Assembly: GCA_016707525.1 (NCBI GenBank)
Contig: JADJHP010000002.1
Span: forward strand, 62,001 to 126,000
Source: Ignavibacteriota bacterium
Lineage (GTDB): Bacteria; Bacteroidota; Ignavibacteria; UBA10030; UBA6906
DNA: 64,000 nucleotides
Direction: 5' to 3'
Each line of letters begins with the position of its first letter. Positions within the stretch are counted from its first letter, which is position 1. The notes beneath the pieces are model-generated. The model searched no databases. It saw nothing but the letters and a program-made list of their open reading frames with translations, and had not been told where the DNA came from. Positions 29,175 through 37,464 of the stretch are shown piece after piece. The position numbers were made by a program, and so were the translations under genes.

Positions 29175-30206
29175 TCAACCGGCGGCGTCGTTGGTCCGTC
29201 GCACTTCATCCAGCATCGCCATATAATTCGGGTAGCTGACGTACTCGGGGATGCTGTTCCCCGACCCGGCACAATAGCCCCCATTGTATCCGGCTTCACG
29301 GATGTTGCGACGGACCTGCGCGCGGACCTCTTCCTCCGTCCCGCGGCTCAACATATCCACATCCACATGCCCGATCAGGCAGAGCCGGTCGCCATACCGC
29401 GCTTTCACCTCGGCAATGGCCATGGCCTTCGGCTCGATGGGGTGCAACGCGTCCACCCCACAGGCGATGATGTCCTCCATGACATCCCAGAGGACACCGT
29501 CCGTATGATAGATGAAGGGCTTGCCGGCTGCGCGGGCAAGGTCGCCGACCTTCTTCAGCCACGGGAAGAAATACTTCCGGAGCAAGGCAGGGGAGACCAT
29601 CAACCCGGAGGCGTACGCAATGTCGTCGCTGTACCAGAGGATGTCCACCGCCGGATGCGCGGCCATCCTCTCGAACATCGCAATGACGATCGCGCCCACG
29701 CGGTTGTTGAGTTCCTCCACAAGTCCGGGCTCTTCGAAGACCGCCATGGAGAAGTTCTCGAACCCCATCATCTCCCAGGTCATCGTGAAGATGTCGCCGT
29801 ACTGTCCGCAGACCCCCATCCCCGCCGGCAAGAGTGCCCGGACCGCATCGAACCGTTCGTAGGAGATGTCCGCGCTACGTGGAAATACGTAGCGGTGGAG
29901 GTCGTCCATGGATGTGATGACCCCGGTCCCTTCTGATGCCCACTTGCGGACGACTGTGCCGTCGCCGTAGGTCATCACATTGGCGTTCCCCCCGGCCTTC
30001 CCCGGGTTGAAATCGACGATGGGTTGAAGTTTGATGTAGTCGTAGCCGGCCGTGTGCCAGAACTCCACATCGTCTGCCAGCGTGACAACCGGGCGGCCGA
30101 GGAAGCGCTCCTTGATCACGGGATGGATGCCGAGCTCGACGTTCGGCACGTGCGACCCCTTGCCGCGGCGGAGGGTGGTGATGAGTTGATCGATGTCGGG
30201 GCGCAT
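29175..30206 (-). CDS. uroporphyrinogen decarboxylase (URO-D)-family protein, second copy
   Basis: A 343-residue TIM-barrel protein of the URO-D superfamily. Recognisable parts are DVEFWHTAGYDYIKLQP near the N-terminus, ILWYSDDIAYASGLMVSPAL, KPFIYHTDGVLWDVMEDII, and DALHPIEPKAMAIAEVKARY with LIGHVDVDMLSRGT. The HemE N-terminal active-site motif is absent, so a haem role is unlikely. It is distinct in sequence from the 11197-12363 protein. It converges with the TonB-dependent receptor gene and has no co-directional partner. A methyltransferase-like or C1/cobamide-related role would be a guess. Confidence 0.8.
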   Translation of the reverse strand: MRPDIDQLITTLRRGKGSHVPNVELGIHPVIKERFLGRPVVTLADDVEFWHTAGYDYIKLQPIVDFNPGKAGGNANVMTYGDGTVVRKWASEGTGVITSMDDLHRYVFPRSADISYERFDAVRALLPAGMGVCGQYGDIFTMTWEMMGFENFSMAVFEEPGLVEELNNRVGAIVIAMFERMAAHPAVDILWYSDDIAYASGLMVSPALLRKYFFPWLKKVGDLARAAGKPFIYHTDGVLWDVMEDIIACGVDALHPIEPKAMAIAEVKARYGDRLCLIGHVDVDMLSRGTEEEVRAQVRRNIREAGYNGGYCAGSGNSIPEYVSYPNYMAMLDEVRRTNDAAG

Positions 30207-30351
30207 GAGAAGAAAGTGGATGGTTAAGAATTATTAAGTAACATCGGCTGCACTGAGTTCGTATATTCATGTGACCGATGTCACAGCGGTCGGGGGTCTG
30301 AAAAGCTACATTGTACTAAACACCTCAACGAACAGGGGAGAGAGAACGAAC

Positions 30352-30501
30352 ATGAAGAAGATCTGGACAGTCGCCGCACTTATCGCAGTTGCCACCATCC
30401 CCCTGATCATCGCCAACAGCAAGGCTGACCGGAAGAAGCCGGTGATGCCTGTTGCCGGCGATGCGAATGATATCTTTGAATGGGAGCTGAAAGAGCAGTA
30501 A
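30352..30501 (+). CDS. 49-residue exported or membrane-anchored peptide
   Basis: ATG 30352 has AGGGGAG about 11 bases upstream. The peptide begins with KK followed by a hydrophobic stretch (IWTVAALIAVATIPLII), then a polar tail rich in Lys, Asp and Glu, ending EWELKEQ. This could be an uncleaved anchor or a cleaved secretion signal. A strong intrinsic terminator starts 20 bases after the stop, so it appears to be a separate transcription unit. I know of no family for it. Confidence 0.6.
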   Translation: MKKIWTVAALIAVATIPLIIANSKADRKKPVMPVAGDANDIFEWELKEQ

Positions 30502-30521
30502 TCACTACCTGAGAACCATCA

Positions 30522-30575
30522 AGAGAGAAGAGCAGGCGTTCCGGTCATGCCGGGCCCTGTTCTTCTCTCTTTTTA
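30522..30575 (+). terminator. intrinsic terminator after the 49-residue peptide gene
   Basis: AGAGAGAAGAGCAGG pairs with CCTGTTCTTCTCTCT (one G-U pair) around a small inner hairpin, followed by TTTTTATT at 30569-30576. It lies between convergent genes. Confidence 0.85.
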
Positions 30576-30579
30576 TTGC

Positions 30580-32892
30580 TTAGAAACTGATCGTCCCCTG
30601 CCCCTCTTCCCCCTCTTTCCATTTCGACGTGGTATGCTTGTCGCACCGGCCGGGAAGCGTCTTCGTGGTGAAGAATTCGGTCGTAGTTGAGGGGCAATAC
30701 TGTGTCGCAAGCTTCTTCGTCTCGGTGCAGATGGTCTCCTGCAGCACCCCCGCAGGCCGCTCGAAGTATTGGAGCGGCATCGCGATGTCCGGGTCCTCGT
30801 ACACGTACTTCATGAAGCGTCCCCAGACCGGGGCCGCGGCGCGGCCGCCCTGCCCATCCCACGTTTTGAAGCGCACGCTCTTGTTGTCGAAGCCGACCCA
30901 CACCGATGCGCTGATCTGCGGCGTGAAACCGACGAACCAGGCATCGGCGAATTCCGACGTCGTGCCGGTCTTCCCGGCTGCAGGGAGCTGGAAGTAGTCG
31001 CGCACGTGGCTCCCGGTACCGCCGTTCACCACACCTTCGAGCATCGAGGTCATCAGGAATGCGGTCTCTTCGCTCAGCACTTCCCGCTGCATGGGGAAAT
31101 TCTCTTCGATGATGTTCCCGTCCTTGTCCTCGATGCGGAGGATCGACGACGGCTCGACGTAGACACCATGGTTCGGGTACACGCCGAATGCGGCAGCCAT
31201 TTCCAGGGGCGACACCTCACCGGCGCCGAGCGCGAGCGATTCATACGGCGGCAAGGGCGATGTGATCCCCATGCGTTTTGCGTAATCGATCACCTTGTTG
31301 ATCGGGGCAATGGACTGGACCGCGCGGACGGCAACGAGGTTGAGGGACATCCGGATGGCTTCGCGGATGGTGCTCTTGCCGCTGAAGGTCATGTCCGAAT
31401 TCGAGGGGGTCCACCGCTTGCCGTCGGGCATGAAGATCGTGACGGGCTGATTCAGCAACTCGAAGGTCGGCGGGTACCCGTTGTCGATGGCGACGGTATA
31501 CACGAACGGCTTGAATGCCGAACCGACCTGCCTGCGGATCTGGGTGACGTGGTTGAGTCCGTACTTGAATTGCTTGAAGTTGGCGCCACCCACCATCGCG
31601 ATGATGCCCCCGGACGTCGGGTCGATCGCCACGAATCCGATCTCGATCTGTTGCGCGACGTGCATCATGGAATCCAGCCAGGGGCGGTCCACTTTGAGTG
31701 CCTGATAGACGCTGTCGCGTTCGCGCGCAGTGCCGGCGTTGCGGTACATGCCCGACGTGCGTATGGACTGGTCGATGACGAAGCTGAGTGCCTCACGTTC
31801 GCGTGACCAGTTCCATTCCTTGTCGAACAGGCCCTGGTAGATCGCCAGATGCTCTTCCACCGCATGGTTGGCATGGCGTTGCATCCGGCTGTCGAGCGTG
31901 GTGTACACCGAGATGCCGTCGCGGTAGATGTCGAAGCCGTACTTCTCGGCCTTCTCGGAAAGCTGCTGGCGGATGTACTCCACGAAATGCGGCGCGATCC
32001 CCGCGCGTGCGAATTCGTCGGTGGCCTTGAGCTGGATCGGGACCGCCTTCGCCCGTTCCGCTTCCTCTTCTGTGATGTAGTCGTATTTCAGCATCTGTCC
32101 GAGGACGACATTCCGCCGACCGACCGCGCGTTCCGGGTGCCGCGTCGGATCGTAGTACGCGGGGCCTTTGACCAGGGCGATGAGCATCGCCGTTTCCGGC
32201 AGCGTGAGTTCCTGAACGGTCTTCCCGAAATATTGCTGGGAAGCCGATGCGATGCCGTACGAGCCACGTCCGAAATAGACCACGTTCAGATAGAACTCGA
32301 GGATCTCTTCCTTCGTGAAATTCCGCTCGAGCTGGATGGACGTGATGAACTCGCGGATCTTGCGGGTCACCGTGTCGAATGCGTTCTTGTCGTCGTGTCC
32401 GAGATACAGGTTGCGTGCGAGCTGCTGGGTGATGGTACTCGCGCCTTCCGGACGGCGGAAGAGCGTGAGGGCGTTCTTGATCATCGCCTTGATGAAGCGG
32501 ATCGCATCGACGCCCCAGTGACTGTAGTAGTCCTTGTCCTCGGTGGCGATGAGCGCGTTCTGGACGGTGATCGGGATGTCCTTCAGCGCGACCTGCGACC
32601 GGTTCTTGATGAAGAACTGGTCCAGCACTTCGCCGTCAGCGGAGAAGACGCGCGTGGAGAGCTCCGGGCGCGGGTTCTCGATCTTCTCGAGGCCGGGGAG
32701 TCCGGAGAACAGATACCAGGTGTACACGCCGAGGATGATCGCTGCGGGAAGCCCGAAGATCAGGAGCGAGCGGAGCCAGCGGCGCGGCGTAGCGGCAGGC
32801 GTCTTGTTCCCGCGCTGGCGCCGGAACTCGGGATCGTTGAAGTAGCGGTCCATGTCTTCCGGGGACAATGGCCCCGATCGTTTCTTACCCAT
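30580..32892 (-). CDS. penicillin-binding protein 1A, bifunctional
   Basis: A 770-residue class A PBP that polymerises and cross-links peptidoglycan in the periplasm. One transmembrane anchor lies near residues 43-65. The GT51 transglycosylase domain carries ATEDKDYYSHWGVD (catalytic Glu) and GASTITQQLARNLYLG. The transpeptidase domain carries GSAFKPF (nucleophile Ser, SxxK), MSLNLVAVRA (SxN) and AAGKTGTTSEF (KTG). The tail is Cys/Lys-rich and short. It forms an operon with lpxH, 11 bases upstream, both envelope functions. Confidence 0.93.
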   Translation of the reverse strand: MGKKRSGPLSPEDMDRYFNDPEFRRQRGNKTPAATPRRWLRSLLIFGLPAAIILGVYTWYLFSGLPGLEKIENPRPELSTRVFSADGEVLDQFFIKNRSQVALKDIPITVQNALIATEDKDYYSHWGVDAIRFIKAMIKNALTLFRRPEGASTITQQLARNLYLGHDDKNAFDTVTRKIREFITSIQLERNFTKEEILEFYLNVVYFGRGSYGIASASQQYFGKTVQELTLPETAMLIALVKGPAYYDPTRHPERAVGRRNVVLGQMLKYDYITEEEAERAKAVPIQLKATDEFARAGIAPHFVEYIRQQLSEKAEKYGFDIYRDGISVYTTLDSRMQRHANHAVEEHLAIYQGLFDKEWNWSREREALSFVIDQSIRTSGMYRNAGTARERDSVYQALKVDRPWLDSMMHVAQQIEIGFVAIDPTSGGIIAMVGGANFKQFKYGLNHVTQIRRQVGSAFKPFVYTVAIDNGYPPTFELLNQPVTIFMPDGKRWTPSNSDMTFSGKSTIREAIRMSLNLVAVRAVQSIAPINKVIDYAKRMGITSPLPPYESLALGAGEVSPLEMAAAFGVYPNHGVYVEPSSILRIEDKDGNIIEENFPMQREVLSEETAFLMTSMLEGVVNGGTGSHVRDYFQLPAAGKTGTTSEFADAWFVGFTPQISASVWVGFDNKSVRFKTWDGQGGRAAAPVWGRFMKYVYEDPDIAMPLQYFERPAGVLQETICTETKKLATQYCPSTTTEFFTTKTLPGRCDKHTTSKWKEGEEGQGTISF

Positions 32893-32903
32893 CCTGTGCC
32901 GTC

Positions 32904-33629
32904 CTAGCTGCCGTTCCAGGTTTCAAGCGTTATCGTGCCGTTCTTCAGAACGGCATACGTGTGATGCGTGATCCAGTCGCCGAGGTTGACGTACGTGCCT
33001 GCGCCGACCTGCTCGATGTGCGGCTGATGCCGGTGGCCCATCACCACGATGTCACTGCCGGCAGCGATCTTCTGTGTGGCGAAGGCGAGCAATCCTTCTT
33101 CTTCGCCGAAGTCCTTGTGCGATGTGTACGTCCGGCTCGTGCGCGACGATCCCCTCGCGAGGGATACCCCGAGGTCCGGGTGCAGCCATCGATACGCCCG
33201 GATCGCCATGCGGTTCCGGAGCACCGGCTTGATCAGCCGGTAGCCAAGGTCCCGCGTTGCCAGCCCATCGCCATGATGGAGGAACACCTTCTTCCCGTCG
33301 AGAACAAGCTCGCAGGGGTCGAGGTAGAGTTTCACGCCGAGTTCGGTAGGGAAGAAATCCCCCATCCAGAAGTCATGGTTCCCGGCCACATAATGGACGG
33401 GGATGCCACGGTCGGTGAATGCCTGCAGGGCTGTGAGCGTGCGGTGGAAGCCCTTCGGTATCACGGTCCGGTATTCGAACCAGAAATCGAAGAGGTCGCC
33501 GAGGACACACAGTTCCCCGGCCTGCGGAAGAACCCCATACAGGAACGACAACAAGCGGTCTTCTTTTTCCCGCTCCGCCTGCCGGTCGCCCAGCCCCAGA
33601 TGTACGTCGGAAATGAAGAATACTGACAT
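32904..33629 (-). CDS. lpxH: UDP-2,3-diacylglucosamine diphosphatase-type metallophosphatase
   Basis: A 241-residue calcineurin-like phosphoesterase. The metal-binding motifs appear in order: FISDVHLG, LGDLFDFWFEY, AGNHDFWMGD, FLHHGDGL and MGHRHQPHIE. This set, especially DFWFEY and NHDFW, is that of LpxH and its Bacteroidota relatives, which hydrolyse UDP-2,3-diacylglucosamine to lipid X at the membrane. The other lipid A genes lpxD, lpxC-fabZ and lpxA lie together at 57.6-61 kb, consistent with the role. It precedes the PBP1A gene by 11 bases in the same direction. Confidence 0.85.
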   Translation of the reverse strand: MSVFFISDVHLGLGDRQAEREKEDRLLSFLYGVLPQAGELCVLGDLFDFWFEYRTVIPKGFHRTLTALQAFTDRGIPVHYVAGNHDFWMGDFFPTELGVKLYLDPCELVLDGKKVFLHHGDGLATRDLGYRLIKPVLRNRMAIRAYRWLHPDLGVSLARGSSRTSRTYTSHKDFGEEEGLLAFATQKIAAGSDIVVMGHRHQPHIEQVGAGTYVNLGDWITHHTYAVLKNGTITLETWNGS

Positions 33630-33757
33630 GGTCTCAATTTAGGAAAAGTATCCATGGGGGGCAAGAACGCCGAGGCGCAAAGAATGCCCGGAAATGGGGC
33701 GATGCAGTGGCCGCGATGCCCTCGAGCCCCCTGTGCGGCCTTTGCCCCGTTGCGTCA

Positions 33758-35008
33758 CTACACCTCCCGTACGCCACGGAGGAGCCACAGACCTGCCACG
33801 AAGAAGATCCCTACCGAGAGTGCCGCCACGCGTTCCCCTGTGAGGTCGGCCATGATGCCGAACATCAGTGGGCCTATCACTGCCGAGGCCTTTCCGCAGA
33901 GCCCGTCAAAGAAACCGAAGAACTCGGCCTCACGGGTCCGCGGTGTCAGGAGCGCCATCAGACTTCTGCTGGCGGATTGGGATGAGCCCATGGCGACCCC
34001 TGCGCCGAGGGCGACGGCATAGAATTGTGCCGAAGTTTGCACGAAGTACGCACCGATGACGATGGCTATCCAGATGACCAGGGTGATCGCGATCGTCCGC
34101 TTCGGGCCGATCTTATCGGTGATGACGCCGAAGACGATGGATCCCACCACGGCACTGGTCTGCACCACGGCGAAGAACCCGATGATCTCGGTGTCCGACA
34201 TGGCCAGCACCTGCTGCGCGAAGACCGCCGCAAACGCGACGACCGTCAGGATGCCGTCATTATAGATGAAGAACGCGATGAGAAAACGGGCGAGGGCGGG
34301 ATGCTTGCGTTCGATGAACAGTGCGCGGAAGGTGCTGCCTGCCCGCTGGATCCCGGCACGGTACAGTGATGGCGGCGGCGGCCCGGCCAGAGGCGGTTCC
34401 GGCACCACAAAGAACAGTGGCAACGAGAAGACGAAAAAGAACGCGGCGGCGAGCAGGAACGTGGAGCGTACAGCGTCCAGGTAGCCGGGGTCGTCGGATC
34501 CGGGGAGGAGAATGCTCGTGATGACGAGTATTGCGAGGGAGCCAAGGTAGCCCATGGCGTACCCGTATCCCGAGACCCGTCCGTAGCTCTTGCGTGTGGT
34601 GATGCCGGGAAGGAAGGAATCGTAGAACACGATGCCGCCTTCGAACCCGACATTCGCGATGATGAACAGCACCATCGCCGTGACGATCATGCCCGGGCCC
34701 GTGAGAGAGAGGAGAGCCGTGCAGACGACCGCAGCGAGCGTGAACAGGAGGAGGAAGCGCTTCCGGTTACGGGAGAAATCCGCGGCGGCGCCCAGCGGGG
34801 GGGCGAGCAGGGCGGCGATGGCCATGGAGAGGCTTACGGCGAGGCCCCAGAGCCAGCGTTGGCCACCGGCGATCTGGCCGATGAAGTACCGCGGAAAGAT
34901 GACGGTGACGATGATGACGGAGAATGCGGTGTTGCCGAAATCGAAGACCGTCCAGCCGATGATGCGGGACCGTTTCCTGAACGACCGCACGAGAGCCGGC
35001 TCCCTCAC
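33758..35008 (-). CDS. MFS transporter of the UMF1/Atg22-like family
   Basis: A 416-residue protein with 12 predicted helices. The UMF1 signature is clear: GWTVFDFGNTAFSVIIVTV at the N-terminus, SGYGYAMGYLGSL in the centre, FLIAFFIYNDGILTV, and GSSQSASRSLMALLTPR with EFFGFFDGLCGKASAVIGP near the end. Bacterial members are uncharacterised; the eukaryotic relative Atg22 exports amino acids from vacuoles. Its start overlaps the nusB stop by 4 bases (ATGA), so the two are translationally coupled. The substrate is unknown. Confidence 0.88.
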   Translation of the reverse strand: MREPALVRSFRKRSRIIGWTVFDFGNTAFSVIIVTVIFPRYFIGQIAGGQRWLWGLAVSLSMAIAALLAPPLGAAADFSRNRKRFLLLFTLAAVVCTALLSLTGPGMIVTAMVLFIIANVGFEGGIVFYDSFLPGITTRKSYGRVSGYGYAMGYLGSLAILVITSILLPGSDDPGYLDAVRSTFLLAAAFFFVFSLPLFFVVPEPPLAGPPPPSLYRAGIQRAGSTFRALFIERKHPALARFLIAFFIYNDGILTVVAFAAVFAQQVLAMSDTEIIGFFAVVQTSAVVGSIVFGVITDKIGPKRTIAITLVIWIAIVIGAYFVQTSAQFYAVALGAGVAMGSSQSASRSLMALLTPRTREAEFFGFFDGLCGKASAVIGPLMFGIMADLTGERVAALSVGIFFVAGLWLLRGVREV

Positions 35009-35514
35009 GGCGCAGGCTTCCGTGTCTTGGATGGACGTTCGGCAGTATCGCCTTCGTAGAGTCCGCGTCCGGCCTTGGTGACGGCCCCGTCGCCAAGTTG
35101 TTCGGGCCCGACGTTCTTGATGTCGTTCAGGACGGCATCCAGGACGCCGTTCACGAACTGTCCGCTCCGTTCCGTGCTGAAGAGCTTGGCGAGTTCGATC
35201 GCCTCGTTCATGGTCACTTTCGGCGGGATCTCCCGGAAGTAGAGGAGTTCGCAGATGCCCATGCGCAGGATAAGGCGGTCCAGGATCGCGATGCGTTTGA
35301 AGTCCCAGTTCGCGACGCGCGCCTTGATGATCGTATCGATGTCCGCACTGTGCTTCACCGTCTGTGTGACAAGGTTCTTGGCGAATTCATGCGCGGCCTT
35401 GTTGTCCTCGAGGCCCGTCAGCACGCATGCGAACACATGCTCCAGCGGGTCCCCTGCGATCTCGTGGGCATACAGTGCCTGAACGACCTTCTCTCGAATG
35501 ATGCGACGTCTCAC
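35005..35514 (-). CDS. nusB: transcription antitermination factor NusB
   Basis: A 169-residue, all-helical RNA-binding protein that joins NusE (S10) at boxA of rRNA leaders. Family features include RRRIIREKVVQALYAHE at the N-terminus, WDFKRIAILDRLILRMGICEL, and VTMNEAIELAKLFSTERSG with FVNGVLDAVL. The C-terminal tail of about 30 charged residues is longer than usual. It sits in an operon downstream of the ABC ATPase gene (17-base gap) and overlaps the next gene. A boxA-like element is present in the rRNA leader at 63636. Confidence 0.92.
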   Translation of the reverse strand: MRRRIIREKVVQALYAHEIAGDPLEHVFACVLTGLEDNKAAHEFAKNLVTQTVKHSADIDTIIKARVANWDFKRIAILDRLILRMGICELLYFREIPPKVTMNEAIELAKLFSTERSGQFVNGVLDAVLNDIKNVGPEQLGDGAVTKAGRGLYEGDTAERPSKTRKPAP

Positions 35515-35531
35515 CTTCCAACAGTCCTTTC

Positions 35532-36311
35532 TTAGCGCAGTACGGTCACGCGGGGTGCGGTGGCTGCAGGATGCAGGTCCACAACGACCTCCGCGCGGAA
35601 TACATCACGGATACGGTCCACGGTCAGCACCTCGGAGGGCGTGCCTGCCGCGGCGATGGTACCGCACTGCAACATGGCAATGCGGTCGCTGTACATCGCG
35701 GCGAGATTCAGATCGTGGGTCACGGATACAACAGTCAGTCCGGTGTCCCCGCTCAGGCTCCGGAGGAGCCGGAAGATATCGACCTGGTGGGCGATATCCA
35801 GGTGGGCGGTCGGCTCGTCGAGCAGCAGCACCTCGGGTTGCTGGGCAAGTGCGCGGGCAATGAACGCACGCTGGCGTTCGCCTCCCGAGAGATTGGTCAC
35901 GGGGTGCGAAGCCAGATGGCCGATGTCGGTCAGTCCCATCATCTTCCGTGCGATCTCCCGGTCGCCTTCGCCTTCGAACACCACCCCCGCGGTATGCGGC
36001 GCGCGTCCCATCAGAACGATCTCTTCGACGGTGAACGGGAACACCCCTTCACGGTCCTGCGGCACATAGGCCATCTTCCGTGCAATGTTCGCGCGGGTGA
36101 ATGTTGCCAGGGAGGTGCCGTCGAGGGCAATGCTGCCTTCGTCAGGGAGGAAGATCCGGTCGAGGATCTTGAGAAGTGTGGATTTGCCGGACCCGTTCGG
36201 ACCAACGAGGGTCAGGAATTCCCCGCGGTGGACCGCGAGGGACACGTTACGCAGCGTCGGGATGCCCGCGACGTAGCTGAACGAAACGTTGTCAACCGTA
36301 AGAACGGCCAT
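35532..36311 (-). CDS. ABC transporter ATP-binding protein, FecE/BtuD/HmuV type
   Basis: A 259-residue ATPase: Walker A LVGPNGSGKSTLL, signature NLSGGERQRAFIARAL, Walker B VLLLDEPTAHLD and the switch His in VSVTHDLN. It resembles the ATPases of iron-siderophore, haem and cobalamin importers. I place the start at ATG 36311 (MAVLTVDNVSFSY) because the upstream extension to 36422 is translated spacer that includes a palindromic repeat. It works with the FecCD-type permease encoded just upstream. No substrate-binding protein gene is adjacent. Confidence 0.88.
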   Translation of the reverse strand: MAVLTVDNVSFSYVAGIPTLRNVSLAVHRGEFLTLVGPNGSGKSTLLKILDRIFLPDEGSIALDGTSLATFTRANIARKMAYVPQDREGVFPFTVEEIVLMGRAPHTAGVVFEGEGDREIARKMMGLTDIGHLASHPVTNLSGGERQRAFIARALAQQPEVLLLDEPTAHLDIAHQVDIFRLLRSLSGDTGLTVVSVTHDLNLAAMYSDRIAMLQCGTIAAAGTPSEVLTVDRIRDVFRAEVVVDLHPAATAPRVTVLR

Positions 36312-36403
36312 ACTTCCCGGGATGGAGCGCTTTTGGAAGAAAACCTCTTGGGTGGAAAATACGCAAAAGGCGGGCAAAAAGGAAGGATGAAAAGAATGTC
36401 CGT

Positions 36404-36431
36404 GTAGGGGCGGTGCATGCACCGCCCCTAC
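36404..36431. repeat. perfect 28-base palindromic repeat
   Basis: The half-site GTAGGGGCGGTGCA is followed directly by its exact reverse complement. It lies between the permease and ATPase genes of the ABC transporter, and an identical core occurs at 43861. A REP- or MITE-like element is likely. Confidence 0.8.
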
Positions 36432-36444
36432 GTGAGTATGAGGG

Positions 36445-37464
36445 TCACCGTCTGCGGAGGAGGTAGATGAACACGGGAGCTCCGATCACTGCCGTAACAG
36501 CTCCGACGGGGATCTCGGCCGGGGCGATGATCGTCCGCGCAAGCGTATCGGCGAGGATCAGGAACGTGCCACCCAGCAGGAATGAGGCCGGCAGCAACAG
36601 CCGGTGGTCCGGGCCAAAGATCATCCGCGTGACATGGGGGATGATGAGCCCGACAAACCCGACGACCCCGCTCACCGATACCACCGCGCCGGTAATGACC
36701 GAGGCGATGGCGTAGGAGCGCCGGCGGAGGGCGCGCACATCCACGCCGAGCTGCAACGCGGTCTCATCGCCGGTGGCGATCAGATTGTACTGACGGGAGT
36801 ACATGAATGCGGGGGCGGTTGCCAGCAACGTGAGGGGGCCGGCGATGAGCAGGGTCTCCATGCTTGCCCCGCTGAGGTTCCCCATGAGCCACAGGAACGC
36901 ATTGCGCAATTCCTGATTGAACATCGCAACGGTGAGAAGGACGAGTGCGTTGAAGAACGCGCCGACCATGACACCGGCAAGAAGGAGCGTGTAAGGCTCG
37001 ATCTGTCCGCGCCGGTGCGCGAGCGCATACACGAGGACCATCACCAGTGCCGAGCCCGCGAATGATGCCGCGGGAGCGACGAAGTGTCCTATCCCCGACG
37101 CCAGGGCGATCGCCAGGATCGTGCCCATCGTCCCGCCACTGGAGATGCCAAGGATGTAGGGCTCCGCGAGCGGATTACGGAGGAGGGCCTGCAGTACGGC
37201 GCCAGCGACCGAGAGTCCTGCGCCGACCAGGAATGCAAGGAGGACACGCGGCAGCCGGATGTCGATGATGATGAGCCGCTCCATGCTGTCCACGGGGAAA
37301 AGCCCCGTGCACGAACCGATCACCGCGCGGAAGGGGACCGCAACGCTCCCCACGGAGAGTGCGAGCAACGATGCCGCGGCAAGGAACACCGTGAGGATCC
37401 CGAGAATGATCGTCAGCCGGCGTGGCGTGAGCGGTGAGCGCCGGTCCGGAAGGAGCTGTTTCAT
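36445..37464 (-). CDS. FecCD-family ABC transporter permease
   Basis: A 339-residue protein with about ten helices. FecCD/BtuC signatures include IRLPRVLLAFLVGAGLSVAG, then LQALLRNPLAEPYILGISSG, and GFVGLIIPHVTRMIFGPDHR, the cytoplasmic loop that docks the ATPase. It should move iron-siderophore, haem or cobalamin from the periplasm with the ATPase downstream. Its start overlaps the obg stop by 4 bases. The 133-base gap before the ATPase start holds a palindromic repeat. Confidence 0.9.
   Translation of the reverse strand: MKQLLPDRRSPLTPRRLTIILGILTVFLAAASLLALSVGSVAVPFRAVIGSCTGLFPVDSMERLIIIDIRLPRVLLAFLVGAGLSVAGAVLQALLRNPLAEPYILGISSGGTMGTILAIALASGIGHFVAPAASFAGSALVMVLVYALAHRRGQIEPYTLLLAGVMVGAFFNALVLLTVAMFNQELRNAFLWLMGNLSGASMETLLIAGPLTLLATAPAFMYSRQYNLIATGDETALQLGVDVRALRRRSYAIASVITGAVVSVSGVVGFVGLIIPHVTRMIFGPDHRLLLPASFLLGGTFLILADTLARTIIAPAEIPVGAVTAVIGAPVFIYLLRRR

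Noticed and set aside
29175..30206. Assignment of the URO-D-like genes as hemE
   Set aside because: The characteristic N-terminal active-site motif of HemE is not visible in this protein or in the one at 11197-12363, and no other haem genes are nearby.
35571..37065. Plus-strand frames opposite the ABC transporter genes
   Set aside because: Shadows of the ATPase and permease, which carry all expected motifs.
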